Below are positions 37,104 to 47,078 of a stretch of 64,000 nucleotides of DNA, in pieces. The position numbers and the translations under genes are program-made. The notes under the pieces were generated by a model, which was given only the letters and a program-made list of their open reading frames with translations, ran no database searches and was not told the DNA's origin. The stretch is taken from NCBI RefSeq assembly GCF_000300995.1, contig NZ_AMRJ01000012.1:42680-106679 (forward strand), read 5' to 3'. Position 1 is the first letter of the stretch. Each line of letters begins with the position of its first letter. The stretch comes from Alcanivorax hongdengensis A-11-3. Its GTDB lineage: Bacteria; Pseudomonadota; Gammaproteobacteria; Pseudomonadales; Alcanivoracaceae.

Positions 37104-37301
37104 TCAGCCCCCGCCAATGGCGTGGACGATTTCCACCACGTCGCCATCCTGCAGGGCGTAATCGCCGTGTTGGCTTTTCGGCACGATCTCGCGGTTTACC
37201 TCCACCGCCAGCCGGCGGCCGGTCAGGGCCAGCTGGTTGACCAGATCGGTGATGGTGGTGCCTTGCAGCGTCAGGGTATCGCCGTTAACAGTGAGCTTCA
37301 T
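37104..37301 (-). CDS. thiS: Sulfur carrier protein ThiS
   Basis: A 65-residue ubiquitin-like protein ending in Gly-Gly (HAIGGG), whose C-terminal glycine is adenylated and thiocarboxylated as sulfur donor for thiazole. The start at 37301 gives [14 protein letters not shown], the family pattern. It is co-directional with thiG and the DUF423 gene. Confidence 0.93.
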   Translation of the reverse strand: MKLTVNGDTLTLQGTTITDLVNQLALTGRRLAVEVNREIVPKSQHGDYALQDGDVVEIVHAIGGG

Positions 37302-37309
37302 GATGTCGG

Positions 37310-37678
37310 TCAGGTATTTTTGAACAGGGACCAGGCCAGCATCAGCCAGCCGATAATCAGCGCGGTGCCACCCAGCGGGGTGATGGCGCCCAGCCATTTC
37401 TGCCCGCTCAGCACCAGTACGTACAGGCTACCACTGAACACCAGCATGCCGGCAAACAGTACCCAGCCGGCGGTGACCATGCTGGCGGCGCCGAACTGGC
37501 GGGCCAGCAGGCCGACCACCAGCAGTGCCAGGGCGTGGTAAAGGTGGTAGTGGCTGGCGGTGGACCAGACGGTCAGCATGGCGTCGTCCACGCGGCTCTT
37601 CAGGCCATGGGCACCGAAGGCGCCGAGTATCACGGCCAGGGCGGCATTGAGGGCGCCAAGCACGAGCAGGGCTTTCAT
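37310..37678 (-). CDS. DUF423 membrane protein
   Basis: A 122-residue protein with four membrane helices and the signature GAFGAHGLKS near the N-terminus, the DUF423/YgdD family, of unknown function. ATG at 37676-37678. It sits 8 bp upstream of thiS, a gene order that also occurs in pseudomonads, where this protein separates rpoH from the thi genes. Confidence 0.9.
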   Translation of the reverse strand: MKALLVLGALNAALAVILGAFGAHGLKSRVDDAMLTVWSTASHYHLYHALALLVVGLLARQFGAASMVTAGWVLFAGMLVFSGSLYVLVLSGQKWLGAITPLGGTALIIGWLMLAWSLFKNT

Positions 37679-37754
37679 CAATCAGGCTCCGTATCCGCAC
37701 GGGGCGGTTGGGACAGGGGGCATAGTGTAGCGAATTTTCCCCGCGCCGGGGGCA

Positions 37755-37778
37755 CAAAAAAGCCGCCCGTGGGCGGCT
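37755..37778 (-). terminator. Rho-independent terminator of rpoH
   Basis: On the minus strand, AGCCGCCC-ACGGGCGGCT is followed by T6. It lies just after the rpoH stop codon. Confidence 0.9.
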
Positions 37779-37796
37779 CCCTGTGCGGGCTTGCCA

Positions 37797-38666
37797 TCAG
37801 GCAGCGATGGCGTTGCGCAGTTTCTTGATGGCGTTGTTCTCCAGCTGGCGAATGCGCTCGGCGGAGACGCCGTATTCGTCGGCCAGTTCCTGCAGGGTGG
37901 ACTTCTGGTCGGCCAGCCAGCGACGCTCGAGAATATCGCGGCTGCGCTCGTCCAGTGCCATCAGGGCGGAGCCCAGCTGACGGCTTTCGCGCTGTTGCTG
38001 GTCCTGCTCGGCGAGCAGGTCCGCCGGGTCGCTGTTGTCACTGTGCAGATAGGCCGCCGGCGAGACCACGGTGTTGTCGTCGTCATCGTTGGTGGGGCCG
38101 TCGAAGCTGGCGTCGTAGGCGCCCAGGCGGCCTTCCATCTCCTTGACCTGCTCGGTGGTTACACCCAGATCGTCGGCCACGCGCTGGGCTTCTTCCAGGG
38201 TCAGGCGGCCCAGGCGCTTTTTCTGGCTGCGCAGGTTGAAGAACAGTTTGCGCTGGGCCTTGGTGGTGGCCACCTTGACGATGCGCCAGTTACGAATCAC
38301 GTATTCGTGGATCTCCGCCTTGATCCAGTGCACGGCAAAGCTCACCAGCCGCACGCCCTTGTTCGGGTCAAAACGTTTCACCGCCTTCATCAGGCCCACG
38401 TTGCCTTCCTGCACCAGGTCGCCCAGGGGCAGACCATAGCCGGTGTAGCTGCGGGCGATATGCACCACAAAACGCAGGTGAGCCAGCACCAGGTTGCGAG
38501 CGGCATCCAGATCCTGATCGAAGTACAACCGCTCGGCCAGGCGCTGCTCGTCCTCGGCGCTCAGTACCGGCACGGCGTTGACGGCACGCATGTAGGCATC
38601 CAGATCATTGCCCGGTACCGCCAGTGTCATTGCCTGTGCTTGTGCCTGTTGCAGTTGCTTGTTCAT
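37797..38666 (-). CDS. rpoH: RNA polymerase heat-shock sigma factor RpoH (sigma-32)
   Basis: A 289-residue sigma-70-family factor. Region 2 has [20 protein letters not shown] and [18 protein letters not shown]. The RpoH box, QRKLFFNLR, is exact and distinguishes it from other sigmas. Region 4 has the HTH ([19 protein letters not shown]). It directs transcription of chaperone and protease genes. GGAGGAG precedes the ATG at 38666. A perfect CIRCE operator upstream suggests additional HrcA control. Confidence 0.97.
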   Translation of the reverse strand: MNKQLQQAQAQAMTLAVPGNDLDAYMRAVNAVPVLSAEDEQRLAERLYFDQDLDAARNLVLAHLRFVVHIARSYTGYGLPLGDLVQEGNVGLMKAVKRFDPNKGVRLVSFAVHWIKAEIHEYVIRNWRIVKVATTKAQRKLFFNLRSQKKRLGRLTLEEAQRVADDLGVTTEQVKEMEGRLGAYDASFDGPTNDDDDNTVVSPAAYLHSDNSDPADLLAEQDQQQRESRQLGSALMALDERSRDILERRWLADQKSTLQELADEYGVSAERIRQLENNAIKKLRNAIAA

Positions 38667-38716
38667 GTGCGATGTCTCCTCCAGACAGGATTCGCGATCC
38701 TTCAAGAATCCCGATA

Positions 38717-38743
38717 TTAGCACTCGAGTTTATAGAGTGCTAA
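38717..38743. promoter_or_regulatory. CIRCE element (HrcA operator) upstream of rpoH
   Basis: TTAGCACTC-N9-GAGTGCTAA is present with both 9-bp arms exact and the 9-bp spacer of the consensus. On the rpoH strand the spacer starts TATAAA, which could be the -10 box, so HrcA would occlude RNA polymerase. It lies 51-77 bp upstream of the rpoH start codon. CIRCE normally precedes groESL or dnaK/grpE operons. Confidence 0.9.
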
Positions 38744-38881
38744 TAGGCAAAAAAGTTCCCGGTTATAGGCCCCTTGAATGGCCTGATTATGGGCTGACGC
38801 CGTGACGGTGCCGTGACCGGGGTCAACATTGGAGGGGCCGGCGGACGGGGAAGTTCCCGGCGTGGCCGGCCGGTGGGCGGG

Positions 38882-39895
38882 TCAGAAGTTGGGCTCGATC
38901 TCGCCCAGATGACGGCCCACCGCCAGCCAGGCGCCCAGCAGCCCGAGAATGCCGCTGAACAGGGGCAGGGTCAGCAGGCTGGAAATGCCCAGGGTGGCCA
39001 GGGTCTGGTCGCTGCTGTACAGGCGCAGCAGCTCGTTGATGGGGCCGCCCAGCCACCACAGCGCGATCTGCACCAGAATCACCGCCAGCAGGCCGCCGGC
39101 AAAGCCGAAGCAGAAGCCGGTGTAGAGGAAGGGGCGGCGCACAAAACCATCGGTACCGCCGACGATTTTCACCACCACGATTTCCTCGCGGCGGCTCTCG
39201 ATGGCCAGCCGGATGGTATTGACCACCACCAGCACCACCGCCAGCGCCAGCGCCAGGGTCAGGGCCGTGATCATGCGCTCACCCAGCTCGATCATGGCAT
39301 GCAGGCGGCGCACCCATTCCACATCCAGTTGCACCAGGTCCACCGCCGGGCTTTCCTCCAGGCGGTTCTGCAGCGCTTTCAGGCTGACCGGGTCGGTGCT
39401 GTCGGGGAACACCACGATCAACGGCGGCAGGGGGTTGTCCGGCAGCGCTTGCAGCACATCGCCAAAGCCGGACAGGGCCTGGAACTCGGCCAGTGCCTGT
39501 TGGCGGGTAATCACCTGGGTACGCTGGATATCCGGTCGTGCCTGCCACTGTTCGGCCAGCTTGCGCTGGGTGCTGTCATCGGTATCCAGCTTCAGGAACA
39601 CCGACAGATGGGCATTGCCGTCCCAGCCGCGGGTAATCACCTTGGCGTTGTCCAGCAGCACCGACAGGCCGGAAGGCAGTGCCAGGGCGATGGCGATCAC
39701 CACGATGGTCATGGCGCTGCTGGCCCGGGCGCGGCGCATGCGGCCCAGGGCATCGTAGAAGGAATCGCGGTGGTGCAGACGCCAGGCGGTGAAACGGTCG
39801 CGCAGGGACGTCTGGGCGCTCTGGGCGCCGGCACTGCGACGGGGTTTTTCCAGCCGCTGGCGGGGCGCCTTGCGGGGGGTGGCATTACGCGCCAT
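38882..39895 (-). CDS. ftsX: Cell division protein FtsX
   Basis: A 337-residue permease-like protein with one N-terminal helix (ASSAMTIVVIAIALALPSGL), a periplasmic domain and three C-terminal helices, the FtsX layout. With FtsE it transmits a signal across the inner membrane to the murein hydrolases at the septum. A basic, Arg/Lys-rich leader of about 60 residues is cytoplasmic. It overlaps ftsE by 11 bp. Confidence 0.95.
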   Translation of the reverse strand: MARNATPRKAPRQRLEKPRRSAGAQSAQTSLRDRFTAWRLHHRDSFYDALGRMRRARASSAMTIVVIAIALALPSGLSVLLDNAKVITRGWDGNAHLSVFLKLDTDDSTQRKLAEQWQARPDIQRTQVITRQQALAEFQALSGFGDVLQALPDNPLPPLIVVFPDSTDPVSLKALQNRLEESPAVDLVQLDVEWVRRLHAMIELGERMITALTLALALAVVLVVVNTIRLAIESRREEIVVVKIVGGTDGFVRRPFLYTGFCFGFAGGLLAVILVQIALWWLGGPINELLRLYSSDQTLATLGISSLLTLPLFSGILGLLGAWLAVGRHLGEIEPNF

Positions 39896-40565
39896 GGGCG
39901 GCCTCCTCCGCGTCGTGGATCAGGCGGCCTTCACGCAGGGTCAGCAGCCGGTGACGGTAGCGGGCGATCAGGCTCAGATCGTGGCTGGCAATCAGCACCG
40001 CCACCCCGACCCGGGCGAAATCCTGGAACAGGTCCATGATCTCCGCCGACAGTTGCGGGTCCAGGTTGCCGGTGGGCTCGTCGGCCAGCAGCAGCGGCGG
40101 CTTGTTGACCACCGCCCGGGCGATGCCCACGCGCTGTTGTTCACCGCCGGACAGCATGATCGGGTTGAGCCGTTCCTTGTCCAGCAGGCCGACCTTGTCC
40201 AATGCCGCGCGTACCCGCTTGCCGATATCGGCGCGGGCATAGCCGGCGATCACCAGCGGCAGGGCCACGTTATCGAACACGCTGCGATCGAACAGTAGCT
40301 GGTGGTTCTGGTGCACCATGCCGATCTTGCGGCGCAGCAGGGGGATATGGCGGTTGCCGAAGGCATTAAGACTTTGCCCTTCCACCAGCACCTGGCCGTG
40401 GGTGGGGCGCTCGATCATCATGATCAGCTTGAGCAGGGTGGACTTGCCGGCCCCGGAGTGGCCGGTCAGAAAGGTCAGTTCGCCGGCGGGCAGCGTGAAA
40501 CTCACCTTGCTGAGTGCGTCCTTGCCATTCGGGTAGCGCTTGCTGACCCGGTCAAACTGAATCAT
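39885..40565 (-). CDS. ftsE: Cell division ATP-binding protein FtsE
   Basis: A 226-residue ABC ATPase: Walker [10 protein letters not shown] (about 36-44), signature LSGGEQQRV, Walker B LLLADEP with GNLD, and the switch His (SHD). With FtsX it controls septal peptidoglycan hydrolysis. It starts at ATG 40565, 80 bp after ftsY, in the conserved ftsY-ftsE-ftsX order. Confidence 0.96.
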   Translation of the reverse strand: MIQFDRVSKRYPNGKDALSKVSFTLPAGELTFLTGHSGAGKSTLLKLIMMIERPTHGQVLVEGQSLNAFGNRHIPLLRRKIGMVHQNHQLLFDRSVFDNVALPLVIAGYARADIGKRVRAALDKVGLLDKERLNPIMLSGGEQQRVGIARAVVNKPPLLLADEPTGNLDPQLSAEIMDLFQDFARVGVAVLIASHDLSLIARYRHRLLTLREGRLIHDAEEAAHGA

Positions 40566-40645
40566 GAAGTCTGCTCGATGATTGTTGGGTGTCCGGCCTG
40601 CCTTTGGCGCCCCGCTTCATGGGGGCGCACGTCAGACGTCTGGCG

Positions 40646-41824
40646 TCAGACGATATCTTCAAACAAGGCCTGCACAAACTCTTCCGCATGGAAGGGCCGC
40701 AGGTCTTCCAGTCGTTCCCCCACGCCGATAAAGCGGATCGGCAGACCGGTACGTTTGGCCAAAGCGAACAGGATACCGCCTTTGGCGGTGCCGTCGAGCT
40801 TGGTCAGTGCCAACCCGGTCACGCCGGCGGCATCGCGGAACTGTTCGGCCTGCTGGATGGCATTCTGGCCGGTGCCGGCGTCCAGTACCAGTAGCACCTC
40901 GTGGGGCGCATCCGGGATCAGCTTCTTCATCACCCGGGTGACCTTGGTCAGCTCGTCCATCAGGTTGCCACGGGTATGCAGGCGGCCGGCGGTATCGGCG
41001 ATCAGGACATCGGCCCCCCGGGACTGGGCGGCCTGCACCGCGTCATAGACCACCGAGGCGGAGTCGGCGCCGGTGTGCTGGGCGACCACCGGGATGTCGT
41101 TGCGCTCGCCCCATACCTGAAGCTGCTCCACCGCGGCGGCGCGGAAAGTGTCGCCAGCGGCCAGCATGACGTTCTTGCCTTCGGCCTTGAAGCGCCGGGC
41201 CAGCTTGCCAATGGTGGTGGTCTTGCCGACGCCGTTCACGCCGACCATCAGGATCACGTAGGGCTTCTTGCTGCTGTCAATCTCCAGCGGCTGGTCCACC
41301 GGCTCCAGCAGTTTGCGCAGTTCGTTCTGCAGGGATTCGTAGAGCGCGTCGGCGTCCACCAGCTCTTCGCGGGTCACCTGGTCGGTGAGTGCCTGGATGA
41401 TCACATCGGTGGCTTCCACGCCCACATCGGCCATCAGCAGCTGGGTTTCGATGTCTTCGAAAATCTCGTCATCGATTTCCTTGGCGCCCACCAGCAGGTC
41501 CGCCAGGCCCTTGCCCAGGCCCTTGCGGGTCTTGCTCATGCCCTGCTTCATGCGGGTCCAGAAGCTGCCGCCATCGTCCTCGTCCATGCCGCTGTCGGCA
41601 TTGGCGGTCACGGCGACGGGGTCGTGGGTGGCCGGCGGTTCAGTCGGGGCCGCCGGTGGCTCGACCGCTTCGGTGGGCGCGGCGTTGTCGGTGGAGGCCG
41701 GCTCGGCCGGGGTATCGGTCTCGTCACGCTTGAACATGCGCGACCAGAAGCCCCCTTTCTTGTCGGCATCCTGGTCGGGCGGGGTATTCGCCGTTGGCTT
41801 GTCGTCGCGGGAATCGTCGTTCAT
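40646..41824 (-). CDS. ftsY: Signal recognition particle receptor FtsY
   Basis: A 392-residue protein with an acidic, low-complexity N-terminal A domain (about 100 residues) and the NG GTPase domain. Motifs: [17 protein letters not shown] (P-loop), [15 protein letters not shown], and the final [12 protein letters not shown]. It docks ribosome-SRP complexes at the inner membrane. It heads the ftsY-ftsE-ftsX-rpoH series. Confidence 0.97.
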   Translation of the reverse strand: MNDDSRDDKPTANTPPDQDADKKGGFWSRMFKRDETDTPAEPASTDNAAPTEAVEPPAAPTEPPATHDPVAVTANADSGMDEDDGGSFWTRMKQGMSKTRKGLGKGLADLLVGAKEIDDEIFEDIETQLLMADVGVEATDVIIQALTDQVTREELVDADALYESLQNELRKLLEPVDQPLEIDSSKKPYVILMVGVNGVGKTTTIGKLARRFKAEGKNVMLAAGDTFRAAAVEQLQVWGERNDIPVVAQHTGADSASVVYDAVQAAQSRGADVLIADTAGRLHTRGNLMDELTKVTRVMKKLIPDAPHEVLLVLDAGTGQNAIQQAEQFRDAAGVTGLALTKLDGTAKGGILFALAKRTGLPIRFIGVGERLEDLRPFHAEEFVQALFEDIV

Positions 41825-41894
41825 TGGGTGGTCTCGTTTGCGTACAGCGCGGCGCTATCCTACCACCGGCGGGCGCGGCATAGAAACGCGCCCG

Positions 41895-43451
41895 TCAGTG
41901 CGCCCCCGCGCCGCCGCCGGTCCCCGAGATGCCGCGCCGGATCAGGAAGATCAGCGGCACCATGCACAGGAACAGGATGGCCATGCATTTGAACACGTCC
42001 AGGTAGCCCAGCATGCTGGCCTGTTCCACCAGCTGGTGATAGAGCTGACCGTTGGCCGCCAGCTCGCCGCCGCCGGTGGCCTGGCCGATCTGGTGCACGC
42101 TGTCCTGGTAGGCCGGGTTGTAGGGGCTCATGTTCTCCGCCAGTCGGTCCTGGTGGAACTGGGTGCGCCGGGCCAGCAGGGTGGTGGACAGGGAAATGCC
42201 GATACTGCCACCGATGTTACGGGCCAGGTTGATGATCGCCGAGGCGTTGCTGGATTTCTCCATGGGCAGGCTGTCATAGGCCGCCGTGTTGATGGGGATG
42301 AACAGGAAGCCCAGCGCCGAGGCCTGCAGCAGCCGCGCCAGCATGATGGTGTTGTAGTCCGCCTGCAGGCTGAAGCCGGTCATGGTATAGACGCCGATGC
42401 CGCTGACCAGAAAGCCGAAGCCGATCAGATAGCGCGTCTGCACCTTGGTCACCAGCCGGCCCACCAGCGGCATCAGGGCGATGATGGCAAGCCCGCCCGG
42501 GGTCAGCACCAGGCCTGCCTGGGTGGCGGTGTAGCCCATCAGCTCCTGCACATAGAGCGGTAGCACTGCGGTGCTGGCCAGCAGCACAAAACCCAGTGCC
42601 ATCATGAACAGGTTGGATACGGCGAAGTTGCGGTCGCGGAACAGGTGCACGTCGACAATCGGTTCCTTGTCGTACCACTCCCAGACCAGAAAGGCGATCA
42701 GCCCCACCACGGCGATAAAGGCCAGGGACAGGATGAAGGTAGAGCTCCACCAGTCATCCTGCTGGCCCCGGTCGAGCACGATCTGCAGGGCCCCCAGGCC
42801 CACCACCAGCAGCCCGAAGCCGATGTAGTCCACCCGATTCTTCTGGCCCTTGCGCGCCTTGCGCGCTTCCACCATGTGCTCCGGGTCCTTTACCAGCGCC
42901 TGCACCAGCGGCAGCAGGATCAGCCCCACCGGCAGGTTGATCAGGAACACCCAGCGCCAGGAAAAGTGGTCGGTGATCCAGCCGCCGAGAGTCGGGCCGA
43001 TGGCCGGCGCAAATACTACTGCAATGCCATACAGGGCAAAGGCCATGCCGCGTTTGGCCGGCGGGAAGGCATCGGACAGGATCGCCTGGGAACTGGGTTG
43101 CAGGCCGCCGCCGGTGATGCCCTGCAGGGTACGGAAAACAATCAGCATGCCGAGGCTGGGCGCCAGCCCGCAGGCCAGCGAGGTAATCGTGAAGCCGATG
43201 ATGCAGAGCATGAAGAAGCGCTTGCGCCCTATCACGTTGGACAGCCAGCCACTGATGGGCAGGGCGATGGCGTTGGTGACCGTGTAGGAGGTCAGCACCC
43301 AGGTGGCTTCGTCCTGGGTGGCGGACAGGCTGCCGGCAATATGCAGCAGCGCCACATTGGCGATGGACAGATCCAGCACCTCCATGAAGGCGGCAATGGC
43401 CACCACCGGTGCGATCAGCCAGGGGTTGGTCGCTTTTTGCTGCGTGGCCAT
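41895..43451 (-). CDS. DHA2-family multidrug efflux permease (EmrB type)
   Basis: A 518-residue MFS protein with 14 predicted helices. LDLSIANVALLHIAGSLSAT in helix 1 and the motif GWLSNVIGRKRFFMLC after helix 2 are DHA2/EmrB marks; GLAPSLGMLIVFRTLQGITGG is helix 4. It exports hydrophobic drugs or other toxins by proton antiport. The third gene of the emr-like operon; it ends close to the ftsY start. Confidence 0.92.
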   Translation of the reverse strand: MATQQKATNPWLIAPVVAIAAFMEVLDLSIANVALLHIAGSLSATQDEATWVLTSYTVTNAIALPISGWLSNVIGRKRFFMLCIIGFTITSLACGLAPSLGMLIVFRTLQGITGGGLQPSSQAILSDAFPPAKRGMAFALYGIAVVFAPAIGPTLGGWITDHFSWRWVFLINLPVGLILLPLVQALVKDPEHMVEARKARKGQKNRVDYIGFGLLVVGLGALQIVLDRGQQDDWWSSTFILSLAFIAVVGLIAFLVWEWYDKEPIVDVHLFRDRNFAVSNLFMMALGFVLLASTAVLPLYVQELMGYTATQAGLVLTPGGLAIIALMPLVGRLVTKVQTRYLIGFGFLVSGIGVYTMTGFSLQADYNTIMLARLLQASALGFLFIPINTAAYDSLPMEKSSNASAIINLARNIGGSIGISLSTTLLARRTQFHQDRLAENMSPYNPAYQDSVHQIGQATGGGELAANGQLYHQLVEQASMLGYLDVFKCMAILFLCMVPLIFLIRRGISGTGGGAGAH

Positions 43452-43461
43452 CAGTGGCCTC

Positions 43462-44637
43462 CTAGTCCGACGCGTCGTCGTGGTCGCCCCGGTTGGCCGC
43501 GATGATGCTGTCGATCAGGGCCTGGGCACCGCTGTCATCCGGTTGGTAGACCGGCGTGCTGAAGCGACTGCCGGATACCGGACTCTGTGCCAGGCGGTCG
43601 CCGTCACGGTTTTCGGTGTCGATGGTCACCTCCATGGACAGGCCGATGCGCAGCGGGTGGTCCTTGAGGTCGTCACCCTGCAGCTGAATGCGCACCGGAA
43701 TGCGCTGCACCACCTTGATCCAGTTGCCGGTGGCATTCTGGGCCGGCAGCAGGGCAAAAGCGTTGCCGGTGCCCGCGGCCAGGCCGGCCACGGTGCCGTG
43801 GTAGGTATGGTCCGAACCGTACAGGTCGGCGGTCAGTTCCACCGGCTGGCCGATGCGCACATTGGTCAGCTCGGTTTCCTTGTAGTTGGCGTCCACCCAT
43901 ACCTGCTCCAGCGGCACCACCGCCATCAGCTTGTTGCCCGGCTGCACCTGCTGGCCCACTTGCACGCCGCGCTGGGCCACATAGCCGCTCACCGGCGCTA
44001 CAATGCGGGTGCGTTGCAGGGTCAGCCAGGCCTGGCGCAACTGGCTCTTGGCCTGCATCACCTGCGGATGGCTGGCCAGGGTGGTGTCGCCCACCGCCGC
44101 CTGGCTGGCGGCCAGCTGGCTTTTTGCCTCCAGATAGCCGGCCCGGGCGGTCTGCAGGGAGGTCTGCGCGTGCTGGTAATCCTGGGTGGAAATGCCGCGC
44201 ACCTTCTGCAGGTCTTCGGCCCGCTGGTAGTCGCGCCGGGCCTGTTGGTAGGAGGCCTGGCGCAGGCTCACGGTGGCCTTGAGCTGTTCGGCCTGGTCAT
44301 AGAGCTGGCGCACCTGGCGTACCGCCTGGGCCAGGTTGGCCTTTGCCTTCTCCAGGGCCACCCTGGCATCGGTGTCATCCAGCTGCACCAGCACATCACC
44401 GGCGTTGACCCGGTCGGTGTCCTCGGCATTGATGGTCACCACCGTGCCGCTCACCCGCGGTGAAATGGCCACCACATTGCCGCCCACATAGGCGTCTTCG
44501 GTGGTGATGTGGTAGCGACCCCACAGGGCCCAGTAGAGGCCGTAAATCAAGGCAATGGCCAGTACCACCACGGCCAGGATGGTGAGAATGCGTTTGCGCT
44601 TGGCGCCGTTTTCGGCGTTGCCGTTCTGTTCTGCCAT
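43462..44637 (-). CDS. EmrA/HlyD-type membrane fusion protein
   Basis: A 391-residue periplasmic adaptor: one N-terminal helix (ILTILAVVVLAIALIYGLYW), a biotinyl-lipoyl-like barrel (TEDAYVGGNVVAISPRVSGT), a long coiled hairpin (about 100-215) and beta-barrel segments with RIVAPVSGYVAQRGVQVG. It links EmrB to the outer-membrane channel. It lies 10 bp before the permease gene and 18 bp after the outer-membrane factor. Confidence 0.93.
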   Translation of the reverse strand: MAEQNGNAENGAKRKRILTILAVVVLAIALIYGLYWALWGRYHITTEDAYVGGNVVAISPRVSGTVVTINAEDTDRVNAGDVLVQLDDTDARVALEKAKANLAQAVRQVRQLYDQAEQLKATVSLRQASYQQARRDYQRAEDLQKVRGISTQDYQHAQTSLQTARAGYLEAKSQLAASQAAVGDTTLASHPQVMQAKSQLRQAWLTLQRTRIVAPVSGYVAQRGVQVGQQVQPGNKLMAVVPLEQVWVDANYKETELTNVRIGQPVELTADLYGSDHTYHGTVAGLAAGTGNAFALLPAQNATGNWIKVVQRIPVRIQLQGDDLKDHPLRIGLSMEVTIDTENRDGDRLAQSPVSGSRFSTPVYQPDDSGAQALIDSIIAANRGDHDDASD

Positions 44638-44655
44638 GACAGGAATCTCCGGCGG

Positions 44656-46161
44656 TTATTCAGTGGGCGGCGTGGCCGCAGCGTGGTCGGTGGTAGTCGG
44701 CCGGTTCCACCAGCCGCCGCCCAGGGCGTGATAGAGCGCCGCGGTATCCGCGTAGCGCTGGCGGGTGGCACTGACATGGGCCAGCACCGCCCGGTTGTAG
44801 CGTTGCTCGGCGGTCAGCACATCAATGTAGGCGGCGGCGCCGGCGCTGTACTGCTTGCGCACCAGCTCCAGGCTGGCCTGGTTGGCATCCAGGGCGTGGG
44901 TGCGGGCTTTCAGGGCTTCGGCATCCTGGTGGATGGCATCCAGCACATTGGCCACCTGGGTAAAGGCCGACAGCACGGTGTCCTGGTAATGGGCGTACCG
45001 GGCATCCCACTGGGCCTTGGCGGCATCGCGCCGGGCGCGCAGGCTGCCACCATGGAACAGCGGTGCGGTCAGCGAACCGCCCAGGCTCCACACCTGGGCC
45101 GGGCTGTGGAACAGGTCGCCGCCATGGTTGGCGGTGGAGCCGAGGCTGGCGGTCAGGTTGATGTCCGGGTAGAGGTTGGCCGTGGCCACACCGACCCGGG
45201 CGCTGGCCTCATGCAATTGCTCTTCGGCGGCCAGAATATCCGGGCGCTGATGCACCAGCTGCGAAGACAGACTGACCGGCAATTGCCCCGGCAGGGTCAG
45301 GTCGGCCAGCGACAGGGCCGGCGGCTGGAAGCGCGCCGGGTCGGCACCCACCAGCTGTGCCAGGGCGTGGCCGGTGACCGCCAGCTGATGTTTCAGCGAG
45401 GGCAGCTGGGCCTGGTTGTCGGCCAGCTGGGCGCGGGCGCGCAGCACATCCGAGTAGGCCACCGAGCCGGCGTTTTCCTGTTTGTCGAGCAGGTTCACCT
45501 CGCGCTGCTCCGCCTCGATGATTTGCTCGGTGGCGGCAATGCGGTCGCGCAGGGCGGCATAACGCACCGTGGTCACCACCACATTGTCCACCAGCGCCAG
45601 CAGGCTGCCGCGCAGCAGGTTCTGCTGGTAATTCACCTGCGCCTGCTGGGCCTCGATGGCGCGGCGGTTGGCGCCGAACAGGTCCAGGTCGTAGCTCAAC
45701 GAGACGCGGGCGTCGTAAAGATTGAAGACATTATTGAAAAGGGGGTTGTCCAGGCCGATCTGGGCGCCGTTGGCGCGCTGGCGGCTGGCGCTGCCGCCGG
45801 CATCCAGGTCCGGCAGGTTCGAGCCGGTGACCGCCTCCAGCTGGTGGGCGGCCCGGCGCAGGCTGGCCTGACTCTGTTGCAGGGACGGGTTATTGGCCAG
45901 CGCCTGCTCGATCAGGGCGTTGAGCGTGGGCGACTGGAACAGGGTGTACCAGTCTGCGGCAATGGGGCTGCCCGGTTGCAGCGTCTGGGCATTGCCGCCG
46001 GGCCCGCTGGTGCTGGCGGTGGGCTGGCCATCACTGTCGATGTGGTAACGGGTGGCGCTGTCATCGGCCGGCGACTGGAAGTCCGGCCCCACGGCGCAGG
46101 CACTCAGCAGGGCGCCGGCAGCGAGCAGACCGGTGCTGAACAGGCTGGATAAAAGCCGCAT
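44656..46161 (-). CDS. Outer-membrane factor lipoprotein (NodT/OprM family)
   Basis: A 501-residue TolC-like channel with lipobox LLSAC (Cys near residue 22) and the two repeated OEP domains (LIEQALANNPSLQQSQASLRRA and later AEEQLHEASARVGVATANLYP). NodT-type subunits trimerise in the outer membrane. It is the first gene of the operon, so the order is channel-adaptor-pump. It diverges from the TetR gene. Confidence 0.93.
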   Translation of the reverse strand: MRLLSSLFSTGLLAAGALLSACAVGPDFQSPADDSATRYHIDSDGQPTASTSGPGGNAQTLQPGSPIAADWYTLFQSPTLNALIEQALANNPSLQQSQASLRRAAHQLEAVTGSNLPDLDAGGSASRQRANGAQIGLDNPLFNNVFNLYDARVSLSYDLDLFGANRRAIEAQQAQVNYQQNLLRGSLLALVDNVVVTTVRYAALRDRIAATEQIIEAEQREVNLLDKQENAGSVAYSDVLRARAQLADNQAQLPSLKHQLAVTGHALAQLVGADPARFQPPALSLADLTLPGQLPVSLSSQLVHQRPDILAAEEQLHEASARVGVATANLYPDINLTASLGSTANHGGDLFHSPAQVWSLGGSLTAPLFHGGSLRARRDAAKAQWDARYAHYQDTVLSAFTQVANVLDAIHQDAEALKARTHALDANQASLELVRKQYSAGAAAYIDVLTAEQRYNRAVLAHVSATRQRYADTAALYHALGGGWWNRPTTTDHAAATPPTE

Positions 46162-46243
46162 AGGCGTCTCCCTGGAACAAAAGACACTCCGCGCGGCCGG
46201 GCCGGGCAGAGAAAACGAATCAGATTCAAAACTGCTGTATACT

Positions 46244-46284
46244 TTTAATTCATCTGAATGACAAAATCAATCAAATGAATTAAA
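46244..46284. promoter_or_regulatory. Palindromic operator candidate for the efflux TetR regulator
   Basis: TTTAATTCAT and ATGAATTAAA are exact inverted arms 21 bp apart, with ATTCA-TC-TGAAT nested in the left half. It sits in the divergent gap between the efflux operon and the TetR gene, where such a regulator would bind. Another short palindrome, GAATC-A-GATTC, lies 16 bp upstream. Confidence 0.6.
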
Positions 46285-46320
46285 GTGCATTTGGTTTTTA
46301 AGCGTGGATGACTGACAAGC

Positions 46321-47001
46321 ATGGCAAGGAAGGGCACAGCAAACCGTGAAGCCTCCGGCAGTGAAGCCACCCGCGAGCGTTTGATCGAAGCGGGGCTGAC
46401 CCTGTTTGCCGAGCACGGTTTCGACAGCGTCAGTACCCGTGCCCTGGCCAATGCCGCCCAGGCCAACCAGGCCGCCATTCCCTACCACTTCCAGTCCAAG
46501 GAAGGCCTCTACATGGCGGTGGCCGAGCGGGTGGTGGAGATCGTGCGGGCGGGCATGGAACCGGTGCTGGAGGCCGTGCAGGAGCGCCACCGCGAAGGTG
46601 TCACCAACCTGGCGCTGGCCCGCGAAGACGTGGCCATGATCATCACCAGCCTGCTGCGCCGTATCATCAGTCAGCCCCATCGCTGTGAAATCGGCAGTTT
46701 CATCATGCGTGAGCAGATGCAGCCCAGCGCCGCCATGGAGCAACTCTATGGCCGCATGATCGGCCCGCTGCATGCACACCTGGCGGCGCTGGTGGCGGCC
46801 CTGCGCGGCCTGGGCGAAGATGACCCGGATGTGATCATCGAGGTCCATGCCCTGTTCGGCCAGGCAGTGGTGTTCGGTGTGCATCGTTATACCCTCAAGC
46901 GCCGTCTGGGTGCCGACGAGCTGGATGAGGAACATCTGGTTCGCATTACCGGTGTGGTTCGTAATATGGTGTTGCGGCAGTTCCCGACGTCGGGAAACTA
47001 A
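46321..47001 (+). CDS. TetR-family regulator of the efflux operon (CerR-like C-terminus)
   Basis: A 226-residue regulator. The HTH spans about 20-65 (ATRERLIEAGLTLFAEHGFD then STRALANAAQANQAAIPYHF). The ligand domain resembles the DUF1956/CerR group (HRCEIGSFIMREQMQPSAAM). The ATG at 46321 is the plausible start. It is divergent from the emr-like operon and therefore likely its repressor; the inducer is unknown. Confidence 0.88.
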   Translation: MARKGTANREASGSEATRERLIEAGLTLFAEHGFDSVSTRALANAAQANQAAIPYHFQSKEGLYMAVAERVVEIVRAGMEPVLEAVQERHREGVTNLALAREDVAMIITSLLRRIISQPHRCEIGSFIMREQMQPSAAMEQLYGRMIGPLHAHLAALVAALRGLGEDDPDVIIEVHALFGQAVVFGVHRYTLKRRLGADELDEEHLVRITGVVRNMVLRQFPTSGN

Positions 47002-47078
47002 GCGGCCTGCCCGGAGTCCCATTTCCTGGTTTGCAGGCCTCGGGGCCGAACACTAACGACAATGACACCGGGCGACCC

